A stretch of DNA of 19,309 bases from Geobacter sp. UBA6169 (lineage in GTDB: Bacteria; Desulfobacterota; Desulfuromonadia; Geobacterales; Pseudopelobacteraceae): assembly GCA_002422265.1 (NCBI GenBank), contig DIUB01000202.1, forward strand, positions 1-19,309, in the 5' to 3' direction. The translations under genes were made by a program, and so were the position numbers. A model generated the notes under the pieces. It saw only the letters and a program-made list of their open reading frames with translations. It was not told the DNA's origin and did not search any database. Within the stretch, counting starts at the first letter, position 1, and each line of letters begins with the position of its first letter. This document shows positions 7,560 through 14,630 of this stretch, piece after piece.

Positions 7560-8189
7560 ATGAAAAATGTATGTTTACTTTTTCTGGTCATGTTGCTGAC
7601 AGGCTGTGCGTTTGGTAACACCCATGACTACAGAGGTGTTCTCTTGGATCTGAAAAACCCGCAAGATAAGACGGTAGCTCTTGCAGTCCACGACAGACGT
7701 AGTGAAATTTTGTCTGGAGAAACAGAAAATAATGTCACTGGTTGGTCGCGTGGTGGCTACGGAAATCCTTTTGCGGTGCGCACTTCTTCAGAAGGACCCT
7801 TTGCTAACGATGTTCTGATTGCCATGACTAATTCGTTGGAGCAAAAGAGGAATAAAGTCGTTCCTGTTTACACAGACAGTAAAGAAACCTCCGAAATGGT
7901 AGTGAAAAACATTTCTCAAAACAAATTTGATGTAGCAATTTTGCTCACTTTTAATGAATGGTTTAGCGATACATATGTGGATACTGACATTGATTATAAC
8001 GTAAACCTCAAAATATTTAACAAAGACAGTCAGGTTATTGCTGAAGCGAAGGAAATCAAGAGATATGAAATTGGCGGGAGCTTCATGAATCCACCTCAGT
8101 TTGCAAAAGAGCATGTTCCATTTGAGTTCAAAAAAATAATGGAACAACTATTTGAGGAGAAAAGCGTAGCTCAATCGCTGGCTCAATAG
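7560..8189 (+). CDS. Putative lipoprotein of unknown function, AT-rich
   Basis: This 209-residue protein has a short lipoprotein signal: basic start, hydrophobic core, and lipobox LTGC with C16. It should be exported and lipidated, probably outer-membrane facing. The mature part is hydrophilic with no cysteine motif I recognise, a possible DUF-type beta-rich fold, and no family I can name. AGGAGAG stands 6 bases before the ATG, a strong ribosome site. It sits between the acyltransferase and a pentapeptide-repeat gene. Base composition is unlike its neighbours: 36 of 120 bases (30%) are G or C at 7921-8040 by hand count, against a much richer flanking sequence. This may mean it was acquired later than the biosynthetic genes. 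A role in holding or exporting the lipid product is possible but unsupported. Confidence 0.75.
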   Translation: MKNVCLLFLVMLLTGCAFGNTHDYRGVLLDLKNPQDKTVALAVHDRRSEILSGETENNVTGWSRGGYGNPFAVRTSSEGPFANDVLIAMTNSLEQKRNKVVPVYTDSKETSEMVVKNISQNKFDVAILLTFNEWFSDTYVDTDIDYNVNLKIFNKDSQVIAEAKEIKRYEIGGSFMNPPQFAKEHVPFEFKKIMEQLFEEKSVAQSLAQ

Positions 8190-8203
8190 GACTGGAGGGG
8201 TAA

Positions 8204-8860
8204 ATGCTTAAAAAGATGGTAATAGTATCCTTGATGCTTGCTTTGCCGGTAGTAGCCAAAGCCGATAATTTGATCGAGAAGACGATACAGACCAAACGTT
8301 GCAACTCTTGTGACTTCAGCAGAATGGACCTTGCCAAGGTTGATTTCAACAGTGCCAATATTGACGATGGCAAGTTTAACAGTGCCATACTGAATGAAGC
8401 CAATTTTGAGCGGGTATACATCGACGATGGGTCGTTCAAACGTGCTGAAATTAAAGGTACTAATTTTTATCTGGCCCATCTGAAAAAATCAAACTTTGAA
8501 AATGCCATTGCGACCAATGCAAACTTCAGAAACGCTAATCTTGGACGTTGTACGTTTACTGGGGCTGACCTGTCACATGCCAATTTTACCGGAGCATTAT
8601 TGAATAGTGCGGATTTGTCAGATGCAAATTTGCAGGGCGTTAATTTCAAGTACGCAACCCTGCGGAATGTAAAAATGGTGCGGGCTAAATTGCAGGGAGC
8701 TGATTTTTCAAACGCAGACCTTAAAGGTGCCGAGTTTCTTGTTAAGAAAAGCTATAACCCTCAAAACGGTATGCACGAGGAACTGCCGCAAGAGGTAACC
8801 TGCAAAGAACTGCAAGAAGCTGGTGCCGTTATCAACGCAAGCACCAAGTGTGAAAAATAG
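8204..8860 (+). CDS. Secreted pentapeptide-repeat protein
   Basis: This 218-residue protein has a Sec signal peptide (cleavage likely after VVAKA, residue 20), so it is periplasmic or exported. From about residue 36 to 165 it holds pentapeptide repeats of the A(N/D)(F/L)xx type (ANFERV, ANFRN, ADLSHANFTGA, ADLSDANLQGV, ADFSNADLKGAEF), which fold into a four-sided beta helix. C33 and C36 (CNSCDF) sit just before the helix and could form a cap or disulfide. The C-terminal tail has two further cysteines. Function of such proteins is rarely predictable. The start has GGAGGGG about 5 bases upstream. It shares the low-GC character of the lipoprotein upstream, 14 bases away, and both may work at the cell envelope. 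It ends just before the acyl carrier protein gene. Confidence 0.9.
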   Translation: MLKKMVIVSLMLALPVVAKADNLIEKTIQTKRCNSCDFSRMDLAKVDFNSANIDDGKFNSAILNEANFERVYIDDGSFKRAEIKGTNFYLAHLKKSNFENAIATNANFRNANLGRCTFTGADLSHANFTGALLNSADLSDANLQGVNFKYATLRNVKMVRAKLQGADFSNADLKGAEFLVKKSYNPQNGMHEELPQEVTCKELQEAGAVINASTKCEK

Positions 8861-8880
8861 GATTGATGAGGATAATGATC

Positions 8881-9138
8881 GTGTCAGATGAAATGATAGT
8901 TCAGGTAAAACAGATGATTTTAAGTGCCCTGCGTATTGAGGATATGACGCCGGATGAAATTGATACTGATGCGCCGCTGTTTGGCGAAGGGCTTGGCCTT
9001 GATTCCATTGACGCGCTACAGCTGGTAGTTGCCATGGAGAAAGAGTTTGGGGTGGTGGTGCCTGATGCTGCCATCGGCACCACTGTTTTTGCTTCAGTGC
9101 GGGCCATGGCCGCCTATATCACAGAAAACCGTAAGTAG
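8881..9138 (+). CDS. Dedicated acyl carrier protein
   Basis: This short protein (85 residues with my start) carries the phosphopantetheine attachment site GLGLDSID, with S42 as the modified serine. It would hold the growing chain for the ketosynthases and ketoreductase farther downstream. I prefer the GTG start (8881) because AGGA (8869-8872) lies 8 bases before it and the protein then begins VSDEMIVQVKQMI, as in related ACPs. ATG codons at 8866 and 8875 are in frame and less well placed, so the start is uncertain by up to five residues. The sequence PLFGEGLGLDSIDALQL is typical of the ACPs of polyene and fatty-acid-like clusters. It is placed between the envelope pair and a cobalamin radical SAM gene rather than with the KS genes. 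Only one ACP is in the window. Confidence 0.9.
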   Translation: MSDEMIVQVKQMILSALRIEDMTPDEIDTDAPLFGEGLGLDSIDALQLVVAMEKEFGVVVPDAAIGTTVFASVRAMAAYITENRK

Positions 9139-9154
9139 ATCTGAGCCTTTCTGC

Positions 9155-10444
9155 ATGAAGATTCTTTTCCTCTCCCCTGGTTGGCCCAAAGGACGTTTAT
9201 GGGGAGAGCTGGGTTTCAAATTTCCCACCCTCTCGTTAGCGGCTCTGGCTGCGGTCACGCCTGAGGACTGGGAGGTTGCCTTCCACGACGACGCCATTCG
9301 CCCGGCCCCCGCTTTTCCCGATGCCGACCTGATCGCTCTGACTGCCATGACCGCCCAGGCTAACCGTGCCTACGAACTGGCTGATGCCTTTCGCAGCCAG
9401 GGTAAGACCGTGGTAATGGGGGGCTTTCACGCCAGCAACTTGCCGGATGAGGCGTTGCAACATGTGGACAGTGTAGTGGTGGGGGAGGGAGAACTGGTCT
9501 GGCCCCGGTTGCTGGCCGACCTGCAAGCCGGCTTCTTAAAGCCGCTCTATCAGGCTGACAATCTGATAGACACCACTTTGATACCACCCGCCAAACGCAG
9601 TATTTTCAAAGGATCCGGCCACTTTTTTACCAATACCATCCAGACCACCCGTGGCTGCCCCTTTGATTGCGAGTTCTGCTCCGTCACCGCCTTTTACGGT
9701 CGCAAGTACCGCAAGCGTCCGGTGGAACAGGTGTTGGCAGAGTTGCAGACACTGCGTAAGGCCAATTCCTTTGTCTTTTTTGTGGATGACAACATTGTGG
9801 CTGACCGACGCTACTCACTGGAGTTGTTTGCCGGAATGCAGGGAATGGGATTGAAGTGGCTCTCCCATGCGCCGATTGATTTTGCCGAGGATCAGGAACT
9901 GGTACAAGCTGCCGGCAGATCCGGTTGTATCGGTATGTTTGTAGGGTTTGAGTCTCTTAATCAGGATTCTCTGGAAGCCATGGGCAAAGTGACCAATAAG
10001 GCGGCTTCTTACCGTCAGTATGCCGATCAATTTCGAGATAATGGTATCGGCATCCTGGGTTCCTTTGTGATGGGGTGTGATGGTGATACCCCGGCTGTCT
10101 TTGAGCAGACCTTGCGGTTTTGTGAGGATGCGCGGCTTGAGGCCGCCATTTTTCCGATTCTGACCCCGTACCCCGGCACCAGGGTGCGTCAGCGGCTTGA
10201 AGCGGAAGGCCGTATTTTTAACAACAACTGGCTGGATTACGATATGGAGCATGTGGTTTTCCAACCGAGGGGGATGACGGTGCAGCAGTTGCAGGATGGC
10301 TATGACCAGATTTGTCGCAGCTTTTATTCCTGGGGCTCCATGTACCGCCGTATCTTCAAGCTGCATCGTTCGGTGCAGGTCTTTGGGCCGATGAATGTCG
10401 GGTTCAGGTCTGCAGTAAACCGGAAGGCTGCATCCAGCCGATGA
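9155..10444 (+). CDS. Cobalamin-binding radical SAM enzyme (second of three)
   Basis: This 429-residue protein has the same layout as the one at 5291: an N-terminal B12-binding-type Rossmann domain (VVMGGFHASNLPDEAL, VVGEGE), then C168-x3-C172-x2-C175 (RGCPFDCEFCS), the FVDDN motif (209-213) and a C-terminal LTPYPGTRVRQRL block. No DxHxxG cobalt-ligand motif is visible. Known chemistry of this superfamily includes carbon methylation and cyclisation, so it could modify the ACP-bound chain. This is inference from its position next to the ACP gene. The ATG at 9155 is chosen because the family fold starts there (MKILFLSPGWPKG); an in-frame upstream ATG at 9029 lies inside the ACP gene. No clear Shine-Dalgarno sequence is visible. 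It ends in ATGA shared with the flavoprotein gene. Confidence 0.87.
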   Translation: MKILFLSPGWPKGRLWGELGFKFPTLSLAALAAVTPEDWEVAFHDDAIRPAPAFPDADLIALTAMTAQANRAYELADAFRSQGKTVVMGGFHASNLPDEALQHVDSVVVGEGELVWPRLLADLQAGFLKPLYQADNLIDTTLIPPAKRSIFKGSGHFFTNTIQTTRGCPFDCEFCSVTAFYGRKYRKRPVEQVLAELQTLRKANSFVFFVDDNIVADRRYSLELFAGMQGMGLKWLSHAPIDFAEDQELVQAAGRSGCIGMFVGFESLNQDSLEAMGKVTNKAASYRQYADQFRDNGIGILGSFVMGCDGDTPAVFEQTLRFCEDARLEAAIFPILTPYPGTRVRQRLEAEGRIFNNNWLDYDMEHVVFQPRGMTVQQLQDGYDQICRSFYSWGSMYRRIFKLHRSVQVFGPMNVGFRSAVNRKAASSR

Positions 10445-11061
10445 TTACGATACTGAATCTGTCCCAACGGGTGAACGGCTTTAACGACACTCTCTGCAGC
10501 TCAATAACAAACCTGCTTGATGCACAACATCAAAATTATCGTTATATAAAAACACGAGAATTGAAAATAACGTTCTGTAATAATTGCAGGTCGTGTATGA
10601 AATCACCAGGGGATCAGCTGGGGGTTTGTTATCTGGATGATGATATGTCGCACCTTGTTGAGACGCTGCTGGCATCTGATTGCATAGTCGTGTCGTCACC
10701 TATCAACTGTTATGATCTGCCTTCAATAATGAAGATCATGCTGGAGAGGATGAGTGTATTTTGTTATTGGAGCGATGAAATGTACGCCCCCAAGGTAAGG
10801 AACTCGGGTAAAGATATCTGGGGAATCCTGATTACGACAAGTGCAATGCCCGGCTTTCTGGTGCCGTTAACGACAAAAGCCAGAAAAACCTATCGGCTTT
10901 TTGCCAAACCACTCAGAATCAAGAACTCCTCCTGCTATCACTTTGGGTTTAAGGGAAGAGCGATTGATATGCCTTTTTCTGGGAGAGATTCCCGCGTGCT
11001 GGATAAAATTATCAAAAAACTCACCGCGTACATCTCAAAAGCAGAAGTACTGACTGTATGA
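10441..11061 (+). CDS. Flavodoxin-like NAD(P)H:FMN reductase family protein
   Basis: This 206-residue protein resembles the FMN reductase/flavodoxin_2 fold. The first strand leads to a loop (LNLSQRVNGFNDTL), followed by CNNCRSCMK and then CYLDDDM, the cysteine-and-acid arrangement seen in this group, and VVSSPINCYDLPSIMK for flavin binding. It may supply electrons to the radical SAM enzymes (which need a reduced cluster) or reduce a double bond. Both are inference. The start overlaps the previous gene by four bases (ATGA) and the end overlaps the next by four bases, so it is translated as part of the chain. Its GC is low: 18 of 60 bases at 10501-10560 and 24 of 60 at 10561-10620 by hand count, unlike the flanking genes. 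Could be a recently added part of the locus. Confidence 0.8.
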   Translation: MITILNLSQRVNGFNDTLCSSITNLLDAQHQNYRYIKTRELKITFCNNCRSCMKSPGDQLGVCYLDDDMSHLVETLLASDCIVVSSPINCYDLPSIMKIMLERMSVFCYWSDEMYAPKVRNSGKDIWGILITTSAMPGFLVPLTTKARKTYRLFAKPLRIKNSSCYHFGFKGRAIDMPFSGRDSRVLDKIIKKLTAYISKAEVLTV

Positions 11062-11900
11062 ATCTCTGGCTTTTTCCGGGGCAGCCGTTGCAGTTTGTAC
11101 AGAGTGTGCCTGTCGATAGAGAGTTCGAGGCGCTTGCCGTGTTATGCCGGAAACACTGCGGTTACGACTTGGTGAAACAACAGCCGGTTTCCGGGGCTTG
11201 TCTGAGCCATCACACGTGTCTGCAGATCTACGGCGTGGCCATGTCGCTTTATTGTAGCAGACAGCTATATAATGTGGGCTGCAACCCTGGTCTGATTGCT
11301 GAACACTCGCTGGGTATTTATGCAGCGCTGGTGGCCGCTAAAAGCATCTCTGAACAGGTTGCTTTAGAGTTGGTCTGTCGACACGGCAGCTGTATGTTCC
11401 GGATGGCATCTCAGAAAGAATATGCGCTGGGCTGTCCGATTGGTCTGCGGGTAGAAGCTGTTGAGGCTGCAGCCCGTAATAATGGCGCCTTTGTTGCCAA
11501 TTACAATACCTCACGCCATTTTTTGATTTCTGGTGAAAAAGTTGCTGTTGAGGCAGCTCTGGCCGAGTGTCAGTCTGCCGGCGCCTTCAGCGTCAGCAGT
11601 TATCCCTGTGAGGCGCCGCTGCATACCCCTCTGATGGCTGAGGTTGAACCGGAATTGGCAGCGATCGTGCAGGAGTATCGTTTTACCGAACCGCTGGTAC
11701 CGCTGGTTGAATCAATCCATCAAACCCGATTGACAGCTTCTGCCATGCCAGCTTTTCTGGTGCAGGAACTTCTGCAGCCGGTTTACTGGGAGCGTACCTG
11801 GCTGAAGCTGCGCAACAGCGGTTTTGTCCGCTGCACAGAGGTGGGCAGCGGTAAGGCCCTGAGCAAGTTTAACCGCTGGATTGATGCGGAGCATGAATGA
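11058..11900 (+). CDS. Malonyltransferase (FabD)-like protein with altered GHSLG motif
   Basis: This 280-residue protein aligns with acyl-carrier-protein S-malonyltransferase. It starts LFPGQP, has a nucleophile elbow EHSLGIYAAL with S84, R108 of the RHGSCM block, NYNTSRHFLISG (about 148-159) and a likely catalytic H189 in LHTPLM. The expected Ser/His pair is thus present. It is unusual that the glycine before HSLG is Glu (E82) and the usual Glu after GHSLG is Ile (I87). These positions shape the acyl pocket, so it may load a starter or move another acyl group, or hydrolyse it, instead of malonyl. ATGA overlaps couple it to the genes on either side. The product would supply the ACP. Substrate is unknown. 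Confidence 0.78.
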   Translation: MNLWLFPGQPLQFVQSVPVDREFEALAVLCRKHCGYDLVKQQPVSGACLSHHTCLQIYGVAMSLYCSRQLYNVGCNPGLIAEHSLGIYAALVAAKSISEQVALELVCRHGSCMFRMASQKEYALGCPIGLRVEAVEAAARNNGAFVANYNTSRHFLISGEKVAVEAALAECQSAGAFSVSSYPCEAPLHTPLMAEVEPELAAIVQEYRFTEPLVPLVESIHQTRLTASAMPAFLVQELLQPVYWERTWLKLRNSGFVRCTEVGSGKALSKFNRWIDAEHE

Positions 11901-12331
11901 TGAACTGTCATGAAACCACGATAACCGTTCGTTTTAACGAAGTGGATGCCTACCGGGTGGCCTGGCATGGTCATTATGTCTGCTGGATGGAGATTGGCCG
12001 TAATAATCTGTCCGGGCAGTTCGGCCTTGGGCCGGATGACCTGTTGGCCTTGGGCTATCAGGGGCCGGTGGTGTCGCTTGAGCTTAAGTATCTGCGGCCA
12101 GCCCTGTTTAATGACGCTGTCACGGTTCGTACCTGGCTTGACGATGATGGTGCCGCTTTGCTGCGCTTTCGCTGCGAGATGCTGTCTGCAGATGGTCAGC
12201 GTCTGGCCAGCGGCCTGGTCTGTCATGCCCTGACCGATTTGGATGGTGTGTTGCAATATCGGTTACCTTCTGAGATCGAGCAGCGGGTGGCCAACATGCG
12301 GGCCTGGCTGGATGAAGGTGCCTGCCCATGA
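11897..12331 (+). CDS. Hotdog-fold acyl thioesterase (YbgC/4HBT-like)
   Basis: This 144-residue protein is a single hotdog domain of the 4-hydroxybenzoyl-CoA thioesterase type. The signature VRFNEVDAYRVAWHGHY has the likely catalytic acid D17 and a histidine pair (H24, H26). It would release a finished acyl chain or edit wrong chains from ACP or CoA. Similar thioesterases are found in aryl polyene and related clusters. Two ATG codons lie in tandem at 11897 and 11900; I use the first because it overlaps the previous stop by four bases (ATGA). It ends with an ATGA overlap with the third cobalamin radical SAM gene. Substrate chain unknown. Confidence 0.86.
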   Translation: MMNCHETTITVRFNEVDAYRVAWHGHYVCWMEIGRNNLSGQFGLGPDDLLALGYQGPVVSLELKYLRPALFNDAVTVRTWLDDDGAALLRFRCEMLSADGQRLASGLVCHALTDLDGVLQYRLPSEIEQRVANMRAWLDEGACP

Positions 12332-13710
12332 AGTTGCTGCTGGTTTCGGCAAATCGAGAACATGCTCCCTATCCGGTCTTTCCGCTTGGACTGGCCTTTC
12401 TGGCCACACATCTCAAGCAGGCCGACCATGATCTGGCTGTGCTTGATCTCTGTTTTGAGGCTGATTCCAGAGCAGCACTTGTTGTTGCATTGGAGCAGGA
12501 TCAGCCAGATGCAGTCATTATCTCGCTGCGTAACCTTGATAATGTTACCTGGCCGCAGTCGATATCATATCTGCCGTATCTGACCGAGTTGGTGGCGGTC
12601 TGTAAGGGTAAAGTCACAGTGATCGTGGGCGGATCCGGATTTTCTTTGATGCCGGTTGAGATTCTGGCAGCCTGTGGCGCTGATATCGGTGTGGTGGGTG
12701 AGGGGGAAGAACTGTTGCCGCAGCTGCTGCACTGCCTGGCAAGGGGTGGAGATCCTGCTGGGTTGCCAGGTGTGGTATTGCCTGGAAATACTGATTTTAT
12801 ACCGCCCAAGCCGGTCAGTGTCATCGGCAGTCCTGATCGAGAGCTGTTTGATGTAGCCCGCTACCTGAAAGAAGGGGGCATGGCCAATCTGCAGACCAAG
12901 CGAGGTTGCCCTTTTAGTTGTACCTACTGCACCTACCCGCTGCTGGAAGGCCAGCAGATGCGGACCAGGCCGGTTGGTGAGATAATCGCTGAGGTCAGAA
13001 GCCTGGTGGATGATCACGGGGTGGATTATCTCTATTTTGTGGATGATATCTTCAACTACCCGGCCAGTTTTACGGAACAGCTCTGCAGTGCCTTGATTGC
13101 AGAGGGCCTGCGGGTCAACTGGTCGGCCTTTATCAATCCGGATTTTATCACCCCGGCATTGCTGGAGTTGATGCAACAGGCCGGTTGTGATGCGGTTGAG
13201 TTTGGTACCGATTCCGGTTCTCCTGCCATGCTGCAGAGCCTGCGTAAATCGTTTACGGTTGAGCAGGTCCGCAGTGCTTCGCAGCTTTGTCGTTCAGCAG
13301 GAATCGACTTTGCCCACTACATCCTGTTTGGTGGCCCGGGAGAGACCGACGCGACGGTCCGTGAGAGCTTCAGGCTGATGGATGATCTGGAGCCCACAGC
13401 CGTGATCGCCATGACCGGTATTCGGATCTATCCTCGTACCGCCCTGTACCAGACTGCCCTGACAGAAGGGGTGATCGGTCCTGAGACCGATCTGCTGCAA
13501 CCGGTCTTTTACTTGGCTCCATCAGTACGCGATCACCTTGCTGAACTGGTGATCGCCGAGGCAATGCAGCGTAAAAACTGGATTGTGCCGGGGTTGGAGG
13601 TAAATGTGAGTGACGCCATGCTGGAGGCGTTGCGGATGTTCAAGGTGCGGGGACCGCTTTGGAAGTTGCTCAAGCGGATGGGAAGAAGTAGAATAGCCCC
13701 GATGAAGTGA
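12328..13710 (+). CDS. Cobalamin-binding radical SAM enzyme (third of three)
   Basis: This 460-residue protein again has an N-terminal B12-type domain (FPLGLAFLATHL, VIVGGSGFSL, VVGEGEE) and a radical SAM core with C194-x3-C198-x2-C201 (RGCPFSCTYC) and FVDDI (237-241). It differs clearly from the two others: EFGTDSGSPAML replaces their GIES-type block, the C-terminal block is RIYPRTALYQTAL instead of LTPYPGT, and the B12 domain shows little likeness. It likely belongs to a separate subgroup with a different reaction. The ATG start overlaps the thioesterase stop by four bases. It is the last gene of the first run and is followed by 167 bases without a gene. It may act on the chain released or loaded by its direct neighbours, but this is inference. 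Confidence 0.86.
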   Translation: MKLLLVSANREHAPYPVFPLGLAFLATHLKQADHDLAVLDLCFEADSRAALVVALEQDQPDAVIISLRNLDNVTWPQSISYLPYLTELVAVCKGKVTVIVGGSGFSLMPVEILAACGADIGVVGEGEELLPQLLHCLARGGDPAGLPGVVLPGNTDFIPPKPVSVIGSPDRELFDVARYLKEGGMANLQTKRGCPFSCTYCTYPLLEGQQMRTRPVGEIIAEVRSLVDDHGVDYLYFVDDIFNYPASFTEQLCSALIAEGLRVNWSAFINPDFITPALLELMQQAGCDAVEFGTDSGSPAMLQSLRKSFTVEQVRSASQLCRSAGIDFAHYILFGGPGETDATVRESFRLMDDLEPTAVIAMTGIRIYPRTALYQTALTEGVIGPETDLLQPVFYLAPSVRDHLAELVIAEAMQRKNWIVPGLEVNVSDAMLEALRMFKVRGPLWKLLKRMGRSRIAPMK

Positions 13711-13727
13711 AGCAAAACCAATAGCCC

Positions 13728-13823
13728 GCGGATGACGCGGATTGAGCGGGTTTACGCAGATTTTAAACGGTCTTTTGGATCAGCGTAAATCCGCCTGAAT
13801 CAGATTTGATCAGCGTGCTATTT
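13728..13823. repeat. Imperfect palindromic intergenic element (REP/MITE-like)
   Basis: The 167-base gap 13711-13877 contains an inverted repeat with 16-base arms: GCGGGTTTACGCAGAT (13746-13761) and ATCAGCGTAAATCCGC (13779-13794). Fourteen of 16 positions pair, around a 17-base loop. Partial pairing extends outward (ATTGAG against the complement of CTGAAT), and a second copy of GATCAGCGT follows at 13808-13816. The core wording (TTTACGCAGAT ... ATCAGCGTAAAT) is, from memory, like a widespread intergenic repeat of Geobacter-type and other environmental bacteria. A TTTTTT run (13821-13826) follows, so it could also weakly terminate transcription from the upstream run. Nothing else is evident in the rest of the gap, and no convincing promoter is seen. 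Confidence 0.65.
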
Positions 13824-13877
13824 TTTGATTTTCTGTTGTTCAGCAGCTCTCTGCTTCGATGATTGCTGGAGTTTTAC

Positions 13878-14630
13878 ATGAGTACGGATTCCGAATACAT
13901 GGGTAAAATTGTAGTGGTTACCGGCGGTACCCGCGGCATAGGCCGGGCAGTATCCCTGCGCTTTGCAGCTGCAGGGGCCACGGTATTTGCGGCCTACCTG
14001 AACAATGATGCGGCTGCAGATAAGCTGCGTCTGGATGCTGCAGATCTGGCAGGCAGCATTACCACCATCAAGGCTGATGTTGCTACTGCTGGCGGGGCAA
14101 CCAGCCTGATTGATGCTGCCACAACAGCAAGCGGGTATCTGGATGTCCTGGTCAACAATGCCGGGATTATCCGTGATGGTTTTCTGGCCATGATGGCTGA
14201 GGATGACTGGGATGCGGTGCTGCGTACCAATCTGTCCCCCCTGTTCCATTGCTGCAAGTGGGGTGTCCGCAAGATGCTGGCCCGCCGCAGCGGTGCCATT
14301 ATCAATGTCTCTTCAATTTCCGGCATCAGCGGTGCTGCCGGACAGACCAACTATGCTGCTTCCAAAGGGGCAGCCATCAGTTTTACCAAATCCCTTGCCC
14401 GTGAGCTGGGGCCGATGGGGATTCGGGTTAATGTTGTGGCAGCCGGTCTGATTGAAACGGATATGACCGCCGGGTTAAAGCAAGATCAGGTGGAGCGGAT
14501 CGTCAAATCATCTGCACTGGGCCGGATCGGTCAGCCTGAAGAGGTTGCAGCAGCAGTGGCTTTTCTGGCATCACCTGCAGCCAGCTACATAACAGGCCAG
14601 TGTCTGGTGGTGGATGGGGGGATACTCTGA
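13878..14630 (+). CDS. 3-ketoacyl-ACP reductase (FabG-like)
   Basis: This 250-residue short-chain dehydrogenase reduces the beta-keto group of the ACP-bound chain with NADPH. The cofactor motif TGGTRGIG is at 15-22, NNAG follows, and the catalytic triad is S146, Y159 and K163 (SSISG, NYAASKGA). The length is normal for FabG. The ATG is chosen because GGAG (13868-13871) lies 6 bases upstream and the fold begins soon after; the in-frame TTG at 13863 adds only five residues. It opens the second gene run and its stop TGA overlaps the KS start by one base. It resembles ApeQ-type reductases of polyene loci. It is probably not the housekeeping FabG, because the FabD/ACP partners expected beside a housekeeping copy are absent, though this cannot be proved from the window. 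Confidence 0.92.
   Translation: MSTDSEYMGKIVVVTGGTRGIGRAVSLRFAAAGATVFAAYLNNDAAADKLRLDAADLAGSITTIKADVATAGGATSLIDAATTASGYLDVLVNNAGIIRDGFLAMMAEDDWDAVLRTNLSPLFHCCKWGVRKMLARRSGAIINVSSISGISGAAGQTNYAASKGAAISFTKSLARELGPMGIRVNVVAAGLIETDMTAGLKQDQVERIVKSSALGRIGQPEEVAAAVAFLASPAASYITGQCLVVDGGIL

Noticed and set aside
9815..10366. A 183-residue minus-strand frame within the second B12 radical SAM gene
   Set aside because: No motif and no ribosome site; the forward frame is conserved throughout.
13711..13877. A promoter for the ketosynthase run
   Set aside because: TTGATT at 13825 and TTGTTC at 13836 have no acceptable -10 box at 16-18 bases, and no GG/GC sigma54 pair is seen.
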